Assembly: GCA_002339085.1 (NCBI GenBank)
Contig: DDDX01000088.1
Location: forward strand, 486-9,185
Origin: Cellvibrionales bacterium UBA1969
GTDB taxonomy: Bacteria; Pseudomonadota; Gammaproteobacteria; Pseudomonadales; UBA7434
Direction: 5' to 3'
DNA length: 8,700 nt
Below are positions 1-6,584 of this stretch, piece by piece (the stretch's first letter is position 1; the number at the start of each line of letters is the position of its first letter). A program made the position numbers and the translations under genes. The notes under the pieces are model-generated. The model did not search any database. It saw nothing but the letters and a program-made list of their open reading frames with translations, and had not been told where the DNA came from.

Positions 1-987
1 CTGTTCATGAAAAACTGGGATGAAGATGATGGCACTGAATACTGCACTGCCCGCACCGACCTAGAGGACTCTCTTCGAGTGTGTGATAAGCTCAATATTG
101 AACTTCACACCGCAAACTTTGCTAAGGCCTACTGGGATAATGTGTTCGAGCATTTTCTGGCAGAATATGAGGCCGGCAGAACCCCAAATCCAGATGTACT
201 ATGCAATCGAGAAATAAAATTTAAAGTCTTTGCTGACTATACCAAGCAACTTGGTGCCGATAAAATCGCCACAGGGCACTATGCGAGAACCTATCAATAT
301 AATGGGCAAGCACAGCTACTCAAAGGTCTTGATAACAACAAAGATCAAAGCTATTTCCTTCACGCTGTCGATCAACAACAACTGGCTAAAACACTATTCC
401 CTATCGGAGAAATCGCAAAGTCAGAGGTTCGCGATATTGCCAAAAAAGCGGGCTTAGTCACCCACGATAAAAAAGACAGTACCGGCATATGCTTCATTGG
501 TGAGAGGCGGTTTAGTGATTTTTTAGAACAATATCTCAAGCCAAACCCCGGCCTTATTATTAACGATAAGGGAGAACCTATGGGGGAGCATAATGGTCTT
601 ATGTTTCATACCATAGGCCAACGACAAGGTCTGGGTATTGGCGGTGTTGCTAATGCCCATCAAGCACCTTGGTATGTCGCTGCAAAGAATATTAAGGAGA
701 ACCGTTTAGTGGTCGTTCAAGGCAATGATCACCCCTTGCTATTCGCTAATTCACTGACTGCGATCGACGCCCATTGGATCAATACGGCTCCGACCCTTCC
801 CTTTAAATGCCAGGCTAAAACACGATACCGGCAGGCAGACCAAGCCTGTACTATTTCGGATGACACAAACGGAAATCTACTGATCAATTTCGACCAACCA
901 CAACGCGCCATAACGCCCGGTCAATACGTGGTCTTTTACGATGGAAATCACTGCTTAGGCGGCGCAGTTATAACCTCAGCCATTTAA
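1..987 (+). CDS. mnmA: tRNA-specific 2-thiouridylase MnmA, 5'-truncated by window edge
   Basis: MnmA (TrmU) thiolates U34 of the Lys, Glu and Gln tRNAs in the cytoplasm. It activates the uridine with ATP and takes sulfur from the Tus relay. Counting from the first codon of the window, the visible protein is 328 residues and opens with LFMKNWDEDDG, which matches about residue 35 of the E. coli enzyme. The N-terminal PP-loop (SGGVDSS) is therefore outside the window. The nucleophile Cys68 (NPDVLCN) and the persulfide Cys164 (STGICFIGER) are both present, 96 residues apart against 97 in E. coli. ATGHYAR, GLDNNKDQSYFL, HTIGQRQGLGIGG and the C-terminal beta-barrel segment TPGQYVVFYDG are all conserved. 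The gene ends in TAA with no frameshift. No strong terminator follows, and read-through into purB is possible. Confidence 0.97.
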   Translation: MFMKNWDEDDGTEYCTARTDLEDSLRVCDKLNIELHTANFAKAYWDNVFEHFLAEYEAGRTPNPDVLCNREIKFKVFADYTKQLGADKIATGHYARTYQYNGQAQLLKGLDNNKDQSYFLHAVDQQQLAKTLFPIGEIAKSEVRDIAKKAGLVTHDKKDSTGICFIGERRFSDFLEQYLKPNPGLIINDKGEPMGEHNGLMFHTIGQRQGLGIGGVANAHQAPWYVAAKNIKENRLVVVQGNDHPLLFANSLTAIDAHWINTAPTLPFKCQAKTRYRQADQACTISDDTNGNLLINFDQPQRAITPGQYVVFYDGNHCLGGAVITSAI

Positions 988-1048
988 TCTGACCGTATAC
1001 TCTGTCAGGCTAAAATGTGCTTCAGGGTATTTTGCACACGCTTATAGT

Positions 1049-1077
1049 TTGACTCATCCAACGCTTTTACGCATAGT
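1049..1077 (+). promoter_or_regulatory. Possible sigma-70 promoter for purB
   Basis: TTGACT (1049-1054) and CATAGT (1072-1077) are separated by 17 bases, matching 5/6 and 4/6 of the -35 and -10 consensus. Transcription would begin near 1084 and give a leader of about 36 nt. This would let purB be transcribed apart from mnmA. It is a pattern match only. An alternative pair, TTGGCT at 1079 with TACTAA at 1102, is also possible but weaker at the -10. Confidence 0.35.
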
Positions 1078-1080
1078 GTT

Positions 1081-1095
1081 GGCTAACCTTTAGCC
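1081..1095 (+). repeat. Small perfect inverted repeat in purB leader
   Basis: GGCTAA (1081-1086) and TTAGCC (1090-1095) form a 6-bp perfect stem with a 3-nt loop, 24 nt before the purB start. No T-run follows, so it is not an intrinsic terminator. It could be a small leader hairpin or a weak protein site, or it could be chance. Confidence 0.3.
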
Positions 1096-1119
1096 CTGAG
1101 ATACTAATTAAAAAATATT

Positions 1120-2481
1120 ATGCCTACGATACTCAAAGCCATCTCCCCGATTGACGGACGTTACGCCAATAAAACTAGTGCCTTAAACGATATTTTCAGT
1201 GAGTACGGTCTAATTGCAGCTCGAGTCTTAATTGAAGTTAAATGGCTACAGTCGCTTGCCAGTGCCCCTCAGATTAAAGAACTAATGCCTTTTAGCCCCG
1301 CCATCACTTCGGAACTTGACAAGATTATTAATAATTTTAGTGAAACCGATGCCGAGACGATCAAATCGATTGAAGCCACGACTAATCACGATGTCAAAGC
1401 AGTGGAATATTTTCTTAAAAGCAAGTTAGAGCATATTGATGGTTTAACTGAGGCTAAAGAATTTATCCACTTTGCCTGCACCTCTGAAGACATTAATAAC
1501 TTGTCTCATGCCGTAATGCTCGAATCAGGTAAGCAAACCTTAATTCCTGTTATGCAAGCTATTATTGACCAATTAACAGATTTCGCAAAAAACTGGTCAA
1601 CTCAACCTATGCTGTCTAGAACCCACGGGCAAACCGCCAGCCCAACCACAGTAGGTAAAGAATTTGCTAATGTAGTGGCACGCCTACGTAGACAATTACG
1701 CCAGTTTGAAAAAGTTGAAATTTTAGGAAAAATCAATGGTGCTGTTGGAAACTATAACGCCCACATTTCTGCTTATCCTGATCTCGACTGGGCATCTCAT
1801 GCGCAACAATTTGTCAAAAGTCTAGGCTTGCAGTGGAACCCCTACACCACTCAAATTGAACCTCACGATTACATTGCCGAACTATTTCAGTGTCTGGCGC
1901 GATTTAATACCATCTTAATTGATTTTGACCGCGATATTTGGGCTTATATTTCTCGGGGCTACTTTAAACAAAAACAAATAGTGGGTGAAATTGGCTCTTC
2001 AACTATGCCGCATAAAGTGAATCCAATTGATTTTGAAAACTCTGAAGGAAATTTAGGTTTAGCCAATGTTATCCTTAATCATATGGCTGAAAAGCTACCC
2101 ATTTCTCGCTGGCAAAGAGACCTAACCGACTCGACAGTATTGCGAAATATGGGGGTAGGTTTTGCCTATAGCCTAATCGCCTATCAATCTACCCAAAAAG
2201 GTCTTGGCAAACTAGAACTTAACGAAACTGTTCTTAACGACGATTTAGATCAAGCATGGGAAGTATTAGCTGAACCTCTTCAAACTATCATGCGGCGCTA
2301 TGGGGTTGATGAACCGTATGAAAAACTCAAGGCATTAACACGAGGCAAGCAGGTCAATGCCGAGTCACTGGCAGAATTCATCCATCAATTAGACATTAGT
2401 GAAGAAGCGAAAGCAGCTATGCTCGCTCTGACACCGGCTAATTATATTGGAAAAGCCATCGAACTGGCTGAACAGATCTAG
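1120..2481 (+). CDS. purB: Adenylosuccinate lyase PurB
   Basis: PurB catalyses two fumarate-releasing steps: SAICAR to AICAR in purine synthesis, and adenylosuccinate to AMP. It is a cytoplasmic homotetramer. The protein has 453 residues against 456 in E. coli and is similar along its whole length. The fumarase/lyase superfamily signature GSSTMPHKVNP spans residues 292-302 and holds the catalytic serine (293 by alignment to E. coli Ser295). The catalytic histidine is His169 in SRTHGQ. TTNHDVKAVEYFL (88-100) and the FACTSEDINN segment (118-127) are conserved. The ATG start aligns with the E. coli N-terminus (AISPIDGRY), but no Shine-Dalgarno sequence precedes it and the leader just upstream is nearly all A/T. 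The gene converges with cysH 15 bp downstream, and I see no terminator hairpin between them. Confidence 0.98.
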   Translation: MPTILKAISPIDGRYANKTSALNDIFSEYGLIAARVLIEVKWLQSLASAPQIKELMPFSPAITSELDKIINNFSETDAETIKSIEATTNHDVKAVEYFLKSKLEHIDGLTEAKEFIHFACTSEDINNLSHAVMLESGKQTLIPVMQAIIDQLTDFAKNWSTQPMLSRTHGQTASPTTVGKEFANVVARLRRQLRQFEKVEILGKINGAVGNYNAHISAYPDLDWASHAQQFVKSLGLQWNPYTTQIEPHDYIAELFQCLARFNTILIDFDRDIWAYISRGYFKQKQIVGEIGSSTMPHKVNPIDFENSEGNLGLANVILNHMAEKLPISRWQRDLTDSTVLRNMGVGFAYSLIAYQSTQKGLGKLELNETVLNDDLDQAWEVLAEPLQTIMRRYGVDEPYEKLKALTRGKQVNAESLAEFIHQLDISEEAKAAMLALTPANYIGKAIELAEQI

Positions 2482-2496
2482 GATCGAAACCTAAAC

Positions 2497-3126
2497 CTAT
2501 ACCGACGTATGAAGACCACACTCTCGTCCATCCTGCACCTTCGTTGGGTCAAAATAATGCCGGCAAGAAAGCAATTGATGAGACTGCATATATGCATCAA
2601 TTTGCTCATCAGTCCAATAAAATAAAGGTGCCACCTTCAAGAGTCCCCTGGCATCCCAACTTAAGATATCGAGCGTTTTTCGATGTTCGGTATCTTGCTG
2701 GCGAATACCGGCAATCCATATTTCAGGCTTGAATTGAGCAATCGCTCGATCAAACGGCTCTAACTTAACCTGATAGGTAAAATCTTTATGTAATGCCTCA
2801 TCCTCGATGGTAGGAATACCGCCTAGCGTGGCATTTCGACGCTCTGATGTCATCTTAGGAGAAAAAATATGATAATCGAGGGGGATTCGCTGCATAAGCT
2901 TGTCAGCGACTACATAGGTATCTCGAAGATTATACCCTGTATCAACCCAAACAGCAGGCAACTGAGGGTCAACTTTACTACTAATGTGCAGCAAAGCAGC
3001 CGCGTTTTTACCGAAACTGGTGGTAACAATTGTTCGCTTCTGCTGAGTCAGCGCCCAACGAATAATCGCTTCTGGCGATGCCTGACGCAGCTGCTTATTA
3101 ATGCTTACTATGTCTAGATCACCCAT
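2497..3126 (-). CDS. cysH: CysH-like phosphoadenosine phosphosulfate (PAPS) reductase, short form
   Basis: This is a PP-loop sulfonucleotide reductase that would reduce PAPS to sulfite with thioredoxin in cysteine biosynthesis. It has 209 residues against 244 in E. coli. Visible motifs are the phosphate loop TTSFGKNAAALLH (35-47), VDTGY (61-65), KLEPFDRAI (121-129), the arginine segment IRQQDTEHR (141-149) and the C-terminal RECGLH (201-206) with catalytic Cys203. The CC and CxxC pairs of the 4Fe-4S APS reductases are missing, so it is not the plant/Pseudomonas APS type. The GYLSVGDTHTT segment that precedes the tail in E. coli CysH is also absent, replaced by a short HYFDPTKVQDG link. No other sulfate-assimilation gene is visible nearby. 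The start is ATG with no clear Shine-Dalgarno. The family is certain; substrate choice (PAPS or APS) is inferred. Confidence 0.88.
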   Translation of the reverse strand: MGDLDIVSINKQLRQASPEAIIRWALTQQKRTIVTTSFGKNAAALLHISSKVDPQLPAVWVDTGYNLRDTYVVADKLMQRIPLDYHIFSPKMTSERRNATLGGIPTIEDEALHKDFTYQVKLEPFDRAIAQFKPEIWIAGIRQQDTEHRKTLDILSWDARGLLKVAPLFYWTDEQIDAYMQSHQLLSCRHYFDPTKVQDGRECGLHTSV

Positions 3127-3146
3127 AATAAAAAATGACTGCTTTG

Positions 3147-3175
3147 ATTAGATATATTTAATAAACCCTTGACTA
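3147..3175 (-). promoter_or_regulatory. Possible sigma-70 promoter for cysH
   Basis: Read on the minus strand, TAGTCA (3175-3170) and TCTAAT (3152-3147) are 17 bases apart, matching 4/6 and 5/6 of the consensus. The start point would be near 3140, giving a leader of only about 14 nt. The 213 bp gap (3127-3339) between cysH and the upstream gene is AT-rich and otherwise shows nothing I can name, so separate transcription of cysH is plausible. Confidence 0.35.
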
Positions 3176-3339
3176 AAACTGGCAGATGGAAACTAAACAC
3201 AGTCATTAATTTGGAGGGAATAAAAAAGGGCTAATATAAAGACAAAACAGCAAATCAGCTAATAATTTAAAGCAATATCCTTATAACAAAAAGCTTGTTT
3301 TAGGCTGTCGAGAGCGATTATCTGACGCGAGTGGTACAT

Positions 3340-4086
3340 TTATAGTGATCGCAGTGTATGAGCGGCCTCTGCCTCTTTCAACCGCGCAGATCCAGCTGAG
3401 GCAGCCAAGTAAACACGCCATTGCTGACGCGTCACGGGCATATCTGAAACCACAGCCAAAATGTTAGCATAAGCGGATTTAGAAAAACGCATACCATATT
3501 TAAAGACGCGACGACTCGAACTGGCTTTTGAGACCAATGAGCGGGCCTCAGCAGGCGATGTACAGTTAGCAATGAGCAGACCACCTTTTAATAAGTGACG
3601 TTTCAGTAAAGACAGCCACGCACCGTTATTACTATGCAAGTCTACCGCTCGAAGGGGCTCACCATCTTGTTCATAAAATAAATCATCAATAATAATATCA
3701 AAAGCTGGACCATTGTAACGGCGTAACCATTGCTCAGCGTCAGCTTTTTTTAATGAAATAGTCCTATCGGTTAGATGTAAGAATTTTTTAGCTATATAAA
3801 TATGCGTGGCGTCAATATCAACGGCTATCACTTGATCGATGCAAGCATATTGTTGAATTTTCTTAATGGCTGCACCTGCCCCAAGGCCAAGCATCAAAAT
3901 GCGAAGCGGCCGATCAACCGGCCGAAAAAAAATGGGTAACCACAGCATATCCCACACACCACCATTAAGGAAACGACCGCCATTGTATTGAGAGTGGAAG
4001 ACTTCATTACGGTACAAACGCAAAGAATTACCGGCTTTGCGAAGCTGGTAGTGATTATTTTTTTTATATTGCTGCCAAACAATCAC
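3340..4086 (-). CDS. Spermidine-synthase-like (SpeE-fold) protein, function unknown
   Basis: This 248-residue protein has the Rossmann methyltransferase fold of the spermidine synthase family. The nucleotide-binding loop LMLGLGAGAA lies at 64-73, the acidic end of strand 2 is AVDID at 88-92, and strand 4 with its acidic end is DIIIDDLF at 130-137. True spermidine synthases carry a D-x-x-D-P motif just after strand 4 that gates the polyamine site. Here the same place reads IDDLFYEQDGEP without it. The N-terminal beta-domain is also short, about 60 residues. Aminopropyl transfer is therefore doubtful; a methyltransferase or a non-catalytic role is equally possible. The start is GTG: the frame closes at a TAG 30 nt upstream with no ATG or TTG between, and an AGG lies 9 nt before the GTG. 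It begins 34 bp after the SIMPL gene and is probably co-transcribed with it. There is no signal peptide, so the product is cytoplasmic. Confidence 0.8.
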   Translation of the reverse strand: MIVWQQYKKNNHYQLRKAGNSLRLYRNEVFHSQYNGGRFLNGGVWDMLWLPIFFRPVDRPLRILMLGLGAGAAIKKIQQYACIDQVIAVDIDATHIYIAKKFLHLTDRTISLKKADAEQWLRRYNGPAFDIIIDDLFYEQDGEPLRAVDLHSNNGAWLSLLKRHLLKGGLLIANCTSPAEARSLVSKASSSRRVFKYGMRFSKSAYANILAVVSDMPVTRQQWRVYLAASAGSARLKEAEAAHTLRSL

Positions 4087-4120
4087 TTCAACGCACCTAA
4101 TCTTAATGAATAACTATAAT

Positions 4121-4858
4121 TTATTTAAACTCAAAGTGGGCAATGATTTTTTTACTAATCGATATACTACCCTGTGAAAAGACAGTCGCATCGGACGCCA
4201 AAGAAACAGATCGAGATAAATAAGGGCGATGATTAGAATTGTAAAGCTCAGTCAAATGAACAAGGCCAAGCAAGGTATGATTACTCGCCTTTAAAACAGC
4301 TTTAGCTTTTTCTGCAGCATTTTGGTAAGCGTTGGTTAACGCTTGCTGCTCTAAAGCAGAGTAATTACTTGAGCTAAGTTGAAGCTGCTCAAACCGATAA
4401 CTACCGGCATTCGATAGCGTCTGAATCATTTCGCCATAAATCAAGATATCATCTAGGGTTACCGACACTGTTCGCTGAGCCGTATAGCCCTTAATACTCC
4501 TTGTATTTTGATAATCGTACAAGGTGGTCATTGAGAAATCCATCGCTTGGATATGGTTAGCTGGCAAATCAAAATCAGCAAGCAGCGCTAACACTTTACC
4601 CAGTTGCTGCTCAGCGTGATGATAGGCCTTAGATATAGTTTCAGCAGTGTGGTCAATCACAATCAGGAATGACAATTCATCAGGCACAACGTCCAAGCTA
4701 GCTTCACCCGTCAGCTCAAGTATATGAGCGCCGCTTAGACTAAACGTTTGTGTGGCCGATTGAGCGAACACTGGGCGCTGAAAAAATATCAGCGTAACCA
4801 GCGCAGTGATAAAAATAAAGCGGCTGAGAACTAGACCTAAATTGCTACAGCTACCCAT
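4121..4858 (-). CDS. Secreted SIMPL-domain (DUF541, YggE-like) protein
   Basis: This 245-residue protein has a signal peptide (residues 1-32: Arg13, a hydrophobic core FIFITALVTLIFF, and a likely cut after VFA), so the mature form is periplasmic or outer-membrane associated. The rest is one SIMPL/DUF541 domain. Recognisable blocks are LTGEASLDVVPDELSF (49-64), the LYDYQ segment (113-117), the GYTAQRTVSVTLDD strand (124-137) and the EQQALTNAYQNAAEKAKAVL helix (170-189). The family includes E. coli YggE, linked to oxidative stress tolerance, and BP26 of Brucella, which forms ring oligomers. The molecular role is not settled. A good Shine-Dalgarno (AAGGTGA, 4 nt before ATG) sits in the 10 bp gap after the degQ stop, so translation is probably coupled to degQ. 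The Cys4 near the N-terminus is not a lipobox. Confidence 0.88.
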   Translation of the reverse strand: MGSCSNLGLVLSRFIFITALVTLIFFQRPVFAQSATQTFSLSGAHILELTGEASLDVVPDELSFLIVIDHTAETISKAYHHAEQQLGKVLALLADFDLPANHIQAMDFSMTTLYDYQNTRSIKGYTAQRTVSVTLDDILIYGEMIQTLSNAGSYRFEQLQLSSSNYSALEQQALTNAYQNAAEKAKAVLKASNHTLLGLVHLTELYNSNHRPYLSRSVSLASDATVFSQGSISISKKIIAHFEFK

Positions 4859-4868
4859 AAACTCACCT

Positions 4869-6239
4869 TTAGTTTAACACGATGAAGAGAGCACTATTTC
4901 CTCGGATGACACGAAGTAATAATTTTCCCTTGCTGCGCTTAGCTACTTCAGCTAACTGCTCATAATTTGCAATTAACACTCGGTTGATTGAAACGATACG
5001 ATCCCCAACCATCAAGCCAGACTGAGCTGAAGGAGAACTTTTCAAAATCGCTGTGATTTCGACACCCGCATCATTTTTTGCATCTTCTAACTCTGCACCT
5101 TCTAAACGGGGATGGATATCCTCAGCCTCAAGCACCATATTAATGGCATCGCCTACCTTGACATTAAATTTCTTAGGCTTGCCCTCACGGATCAAATCAA
5201 TTTTTAATGTGTCACCTATGCGAGCCGCACCAACGACATTTCTTAACTTAGCGGCTGTTGTCACTGCGTAGCCATCCACTTTCAAAATGATGTCTCCAGA
5301 CATTAATTTGGCCTTAGCCGCTGAACTTCCTTCTCTAACTTGGGTGATAAGTACGCCACGCTGCTGTTCATCAAGCCCAAAAGCTTCAGCTATCTCAATG
5401 GTCACATCTTGAATGCCAATCCCTAATTGACCACGCCGCACCTCACCAAATTCGAGCAGTTGATCGGCACTATTTTTAGCCATATTTACCGGTATTGCTA
5501 AACCAATTCCAACATTACCTCCGTTTGGAGCAATAATTGCCGTGTTAATACCGATTAATTCTCCCCGAAGGTTAACCAGCGCACCACCAGAATTACCTGG
5601 GTTGATTGAGGCATCAGTTTGAATAAAATTCTCATACCCCTCAATGCCTAATCCAGAGCGTCCTAAGGCGCTAATAACGCCCGTGGTAACTGTATTTTCT
5701 AAGCCAAAGGGGTTACCAATGGCAACGACAAAATCCCCTTGCCGTAAATCATTAGAATCGGCCATGGATAACTGCAATAAGTTATCGGCTTCAATGCTTA
5801 ATATGGCAATATCTACCTCTGGGTCACTACCCACTAACGTCGCTGTAAAAGTCCGCTTATCATTCAAGCTCACATGGATTTCATCCGCACCTTCAACAAC
5901 ATGGTAATTGGTAATCACCGTACCGTTATTGGCATCGACTATCACACCGGAACCTGCACTCTGGGTACGTCGTTTTTGAGATGGGGAATGAAACTGCCTA
6001 CCGTTAGGTTGGCCAAAGAAATGCCTAAACAAAGGATCATTTAAAATCGGATTATTCACCTCTCGAGTTGTAAAAGTTGAAATATTGACAACAGCAGGGT
6101 TCACTTTTTCTAACATCGGCGCAAGACTAGGCAAGGTTTCGCCTTGGCTATCAAATATAGGCAGTGCTGAAAATGAGCCATGAGTTACTAAAAGAAAACT
6201 AAACAAGAAACAAAAACGTCGAAGTGAAAAGAACAACAT
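4869..6239 (-). CDS. degQ: DegQ-type periplasmic serine endoprotease (Do/HtrA family)
   Basis: This protease/chaperone would degrade misfolded envelope proteins. The protein has 456 residues, close to E. coli DegQ (455). A signal peptide covers about 1-25 (RR at 7-8, then a hydrophobic core; cut after SFSA). The trypsin-like domain carries His113 (TNYHVV), Asp143 (EVDIAIL) and Ser217 (INPGNSGGA). Two PDZ domains follow at about 270-362 and 378-455. The loop before SAGSGVI is short, which points to DegQ/MucD rather than DegP with its long Q-rich LA loop; two PDZ domains rule out DegS. The start at 6239 is chosen because AAGGAG lies 6 nt upstream and the length then fits the family. An in-frame ATG at 6305 (GAGG 4 nt upstream) would add 22 mostly hydrophobic residues and spoil the signal peptide. 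The SIMPL gene follows after 10 bp. MucD is the main alternative name. Confidence 0.93.
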   Translation of the reverse strand: MLFFSLRRFCFLFSFLLVTHGSFSALPIFDSQGETLPSLAPMLEKVNPAVVNISTFTTREVNNPILNDPLFRHFFGQPNGRQFHSPSQKRRTQSAGSGVIVDANNGTVITNYHVVEGADEIHVSLNDKRTFTATLVGSDPEVDIAILSIEADNLLQLSMADSNDLRQGDFVVAIGNPFGLENTVTTGVISALGRSGLGIEGYENFIQTDASINPGNSGGALVNLRGELIGINTAIIAPNGGNVGIGLAIPVNMAKNSADQLLEFGEVRRGQLGIGIQDVTIEIAEAFGLDEQQRGVLITQVREGSSAAKAKLMSGDIILKVDGYAVTTAAKLRNVVGAARIGDTLKIDLIREGKPKKFNVKVGDAINMVLEAEDIHPRLEGAELEDAKNDAGVEITAILKSSPSAQSGLMVGDRIVSINRVLIANYEQLAEVAKRSKGKLLLRVIRGNSALFIVLN

Positions 6240-6245
6240 CACAAA

Positions 6246-6251
6246 CTCCTT
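6246..6251 (-). promoter_or_regulatory. Shine-Dalgarno that fixes the degQ start
   Basis: AAGGAG on the minus strand lies 6 nt before the ATG at 6239. It is the best ribosome binding site in the window and decides against the longer in-frame start at 6305. Confidence 0.8.
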
Positions 6252-6350
6252 GAAAAATAAAAACCCAACAAATATTGCCCGATATACAATTGATATGGAA
6301 CTCATTAGACCTCAAAAAGACAAAATAATCGCTAACGATTGAGCTGTTTG

Positions 6351-6379
6351 ATAGACATCAAATGCCTCGAATTAGTTCC
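6351..6379 (-). promoter_or_regulatory. Candidate RpoE/AlgU (sigma-E) promoter for degQ
   Basis: On the minus strand GGAACTA (6379-6373) is followed after 16 bases by GTCTAT (6356-6351). The known RpoE/AlgU pattern is GGAACTT, 15-17 bases, then GTCTAA or TCTGA-like, so each box departs from the ideal at one base. Transcription would start near 6344, about 105 nt before degQ. Do-family proteases are classic RpoE targets, which makes the match more believable. No convincing sigma-70 promoter was seen for degQ. Confidence 0.5.
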
Positions 6380-6525
6380 AAATGTGATTAAAATCTTGAA
6401 AAAGCCCGTTTTAACCATAATTAATCATCTTATTTAACATTTTGTATACACAATTATTTGCCCAAGACGATTATTCCGTGGGTCCCGAGCTTAAGGCCAT
6501 TAATAGCACTGATTATTTAGCTGAT

Positions 6526-6549
6526 GTTATGCTAAAATTTAGTCATAAC
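6526..6549 (+). promoter_or_regulatory. Likely hemB extended -10 promoter inside an inverted repeat
   Basis: TG (6530-6531), one base, then TAAAAT (6533-6538) makes an extended -10 element; the -35 is poor (CTGATT at 6509-6514, 18-bp spacer). Transcription would begin near 6545. The same bases form an imperfect dyad: GTTATG-CTAAA on the left and TTTAG-T-CATAAC on the right, pairing over 11 positions with one extra base. A repressor bound here would block the -10, so an operator is possible, but no known box fits. Confidence 0.4.
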
Positions 6550-6584
6550 AACTACTTTTCAATACGATTAATAATGGCAAGTCT

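Larger units (their letters stand above)
6240..6584. other. Divergent degQ/hemB intergenic control region
   Basis: This 345 bp AT-rich gap separates the degQ and hemB starts. It holds the degQ leader (about 6344 down to 6240), an RpoE-like promoter for degQ, and an extended -10 promoter with an overlapping inverted repeat for hemB. Between 6380 and 6520 I see only AT-rich sequence with no clear element. The only open frame of note is a short one running into the hemB start (6478-6588 from a GTG), which I do not annotate as a gene. Confidence 0.7.

Noticed and set aside
989..1008. CTGAC/GTCAG inverted repeat after mnmA as a terminator
   Set aside because: The stem is only 5 bp with a 10-nt loop and there is no T-run after it.
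1049..1119. PurR operator before purB
   Set aside because: No match to the ACGCAAACGTTTNCNT pattern was seen; ACGCTTTTACGCAT is only superficially similar.
2869..3117. 82-codon + strand open frame
   Set aside because: It lies wholly antisense inside cysH and its translation resembles nothing; it is a shadow frame.
3280..3300. AACAA/TTGTT repeat around an AAGCTT site downstream of the SpeE-like gene as a terminator
   Set aside because: The stem is 5 bp and made almost only of A-T pairs, with no following T-run, so it is too weak.
5053..5907. Two + strand open frames (72 and 87 codons) opposite degQ
   Set aside because: They are antisense to well-conserved protease and PDZ coding sequence and are rich in Ser/Pro/Thr, as expected of shadow frames.
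6240..6305. 22-residue N-terminal extension of DegQ from the ATG at 6305
   Set aside because: The GAGG site is only 4 nt from that ATG, while AAGGAG 6 nt before the ATG at 6239 gives the family's normal length and a proper signal peptide.
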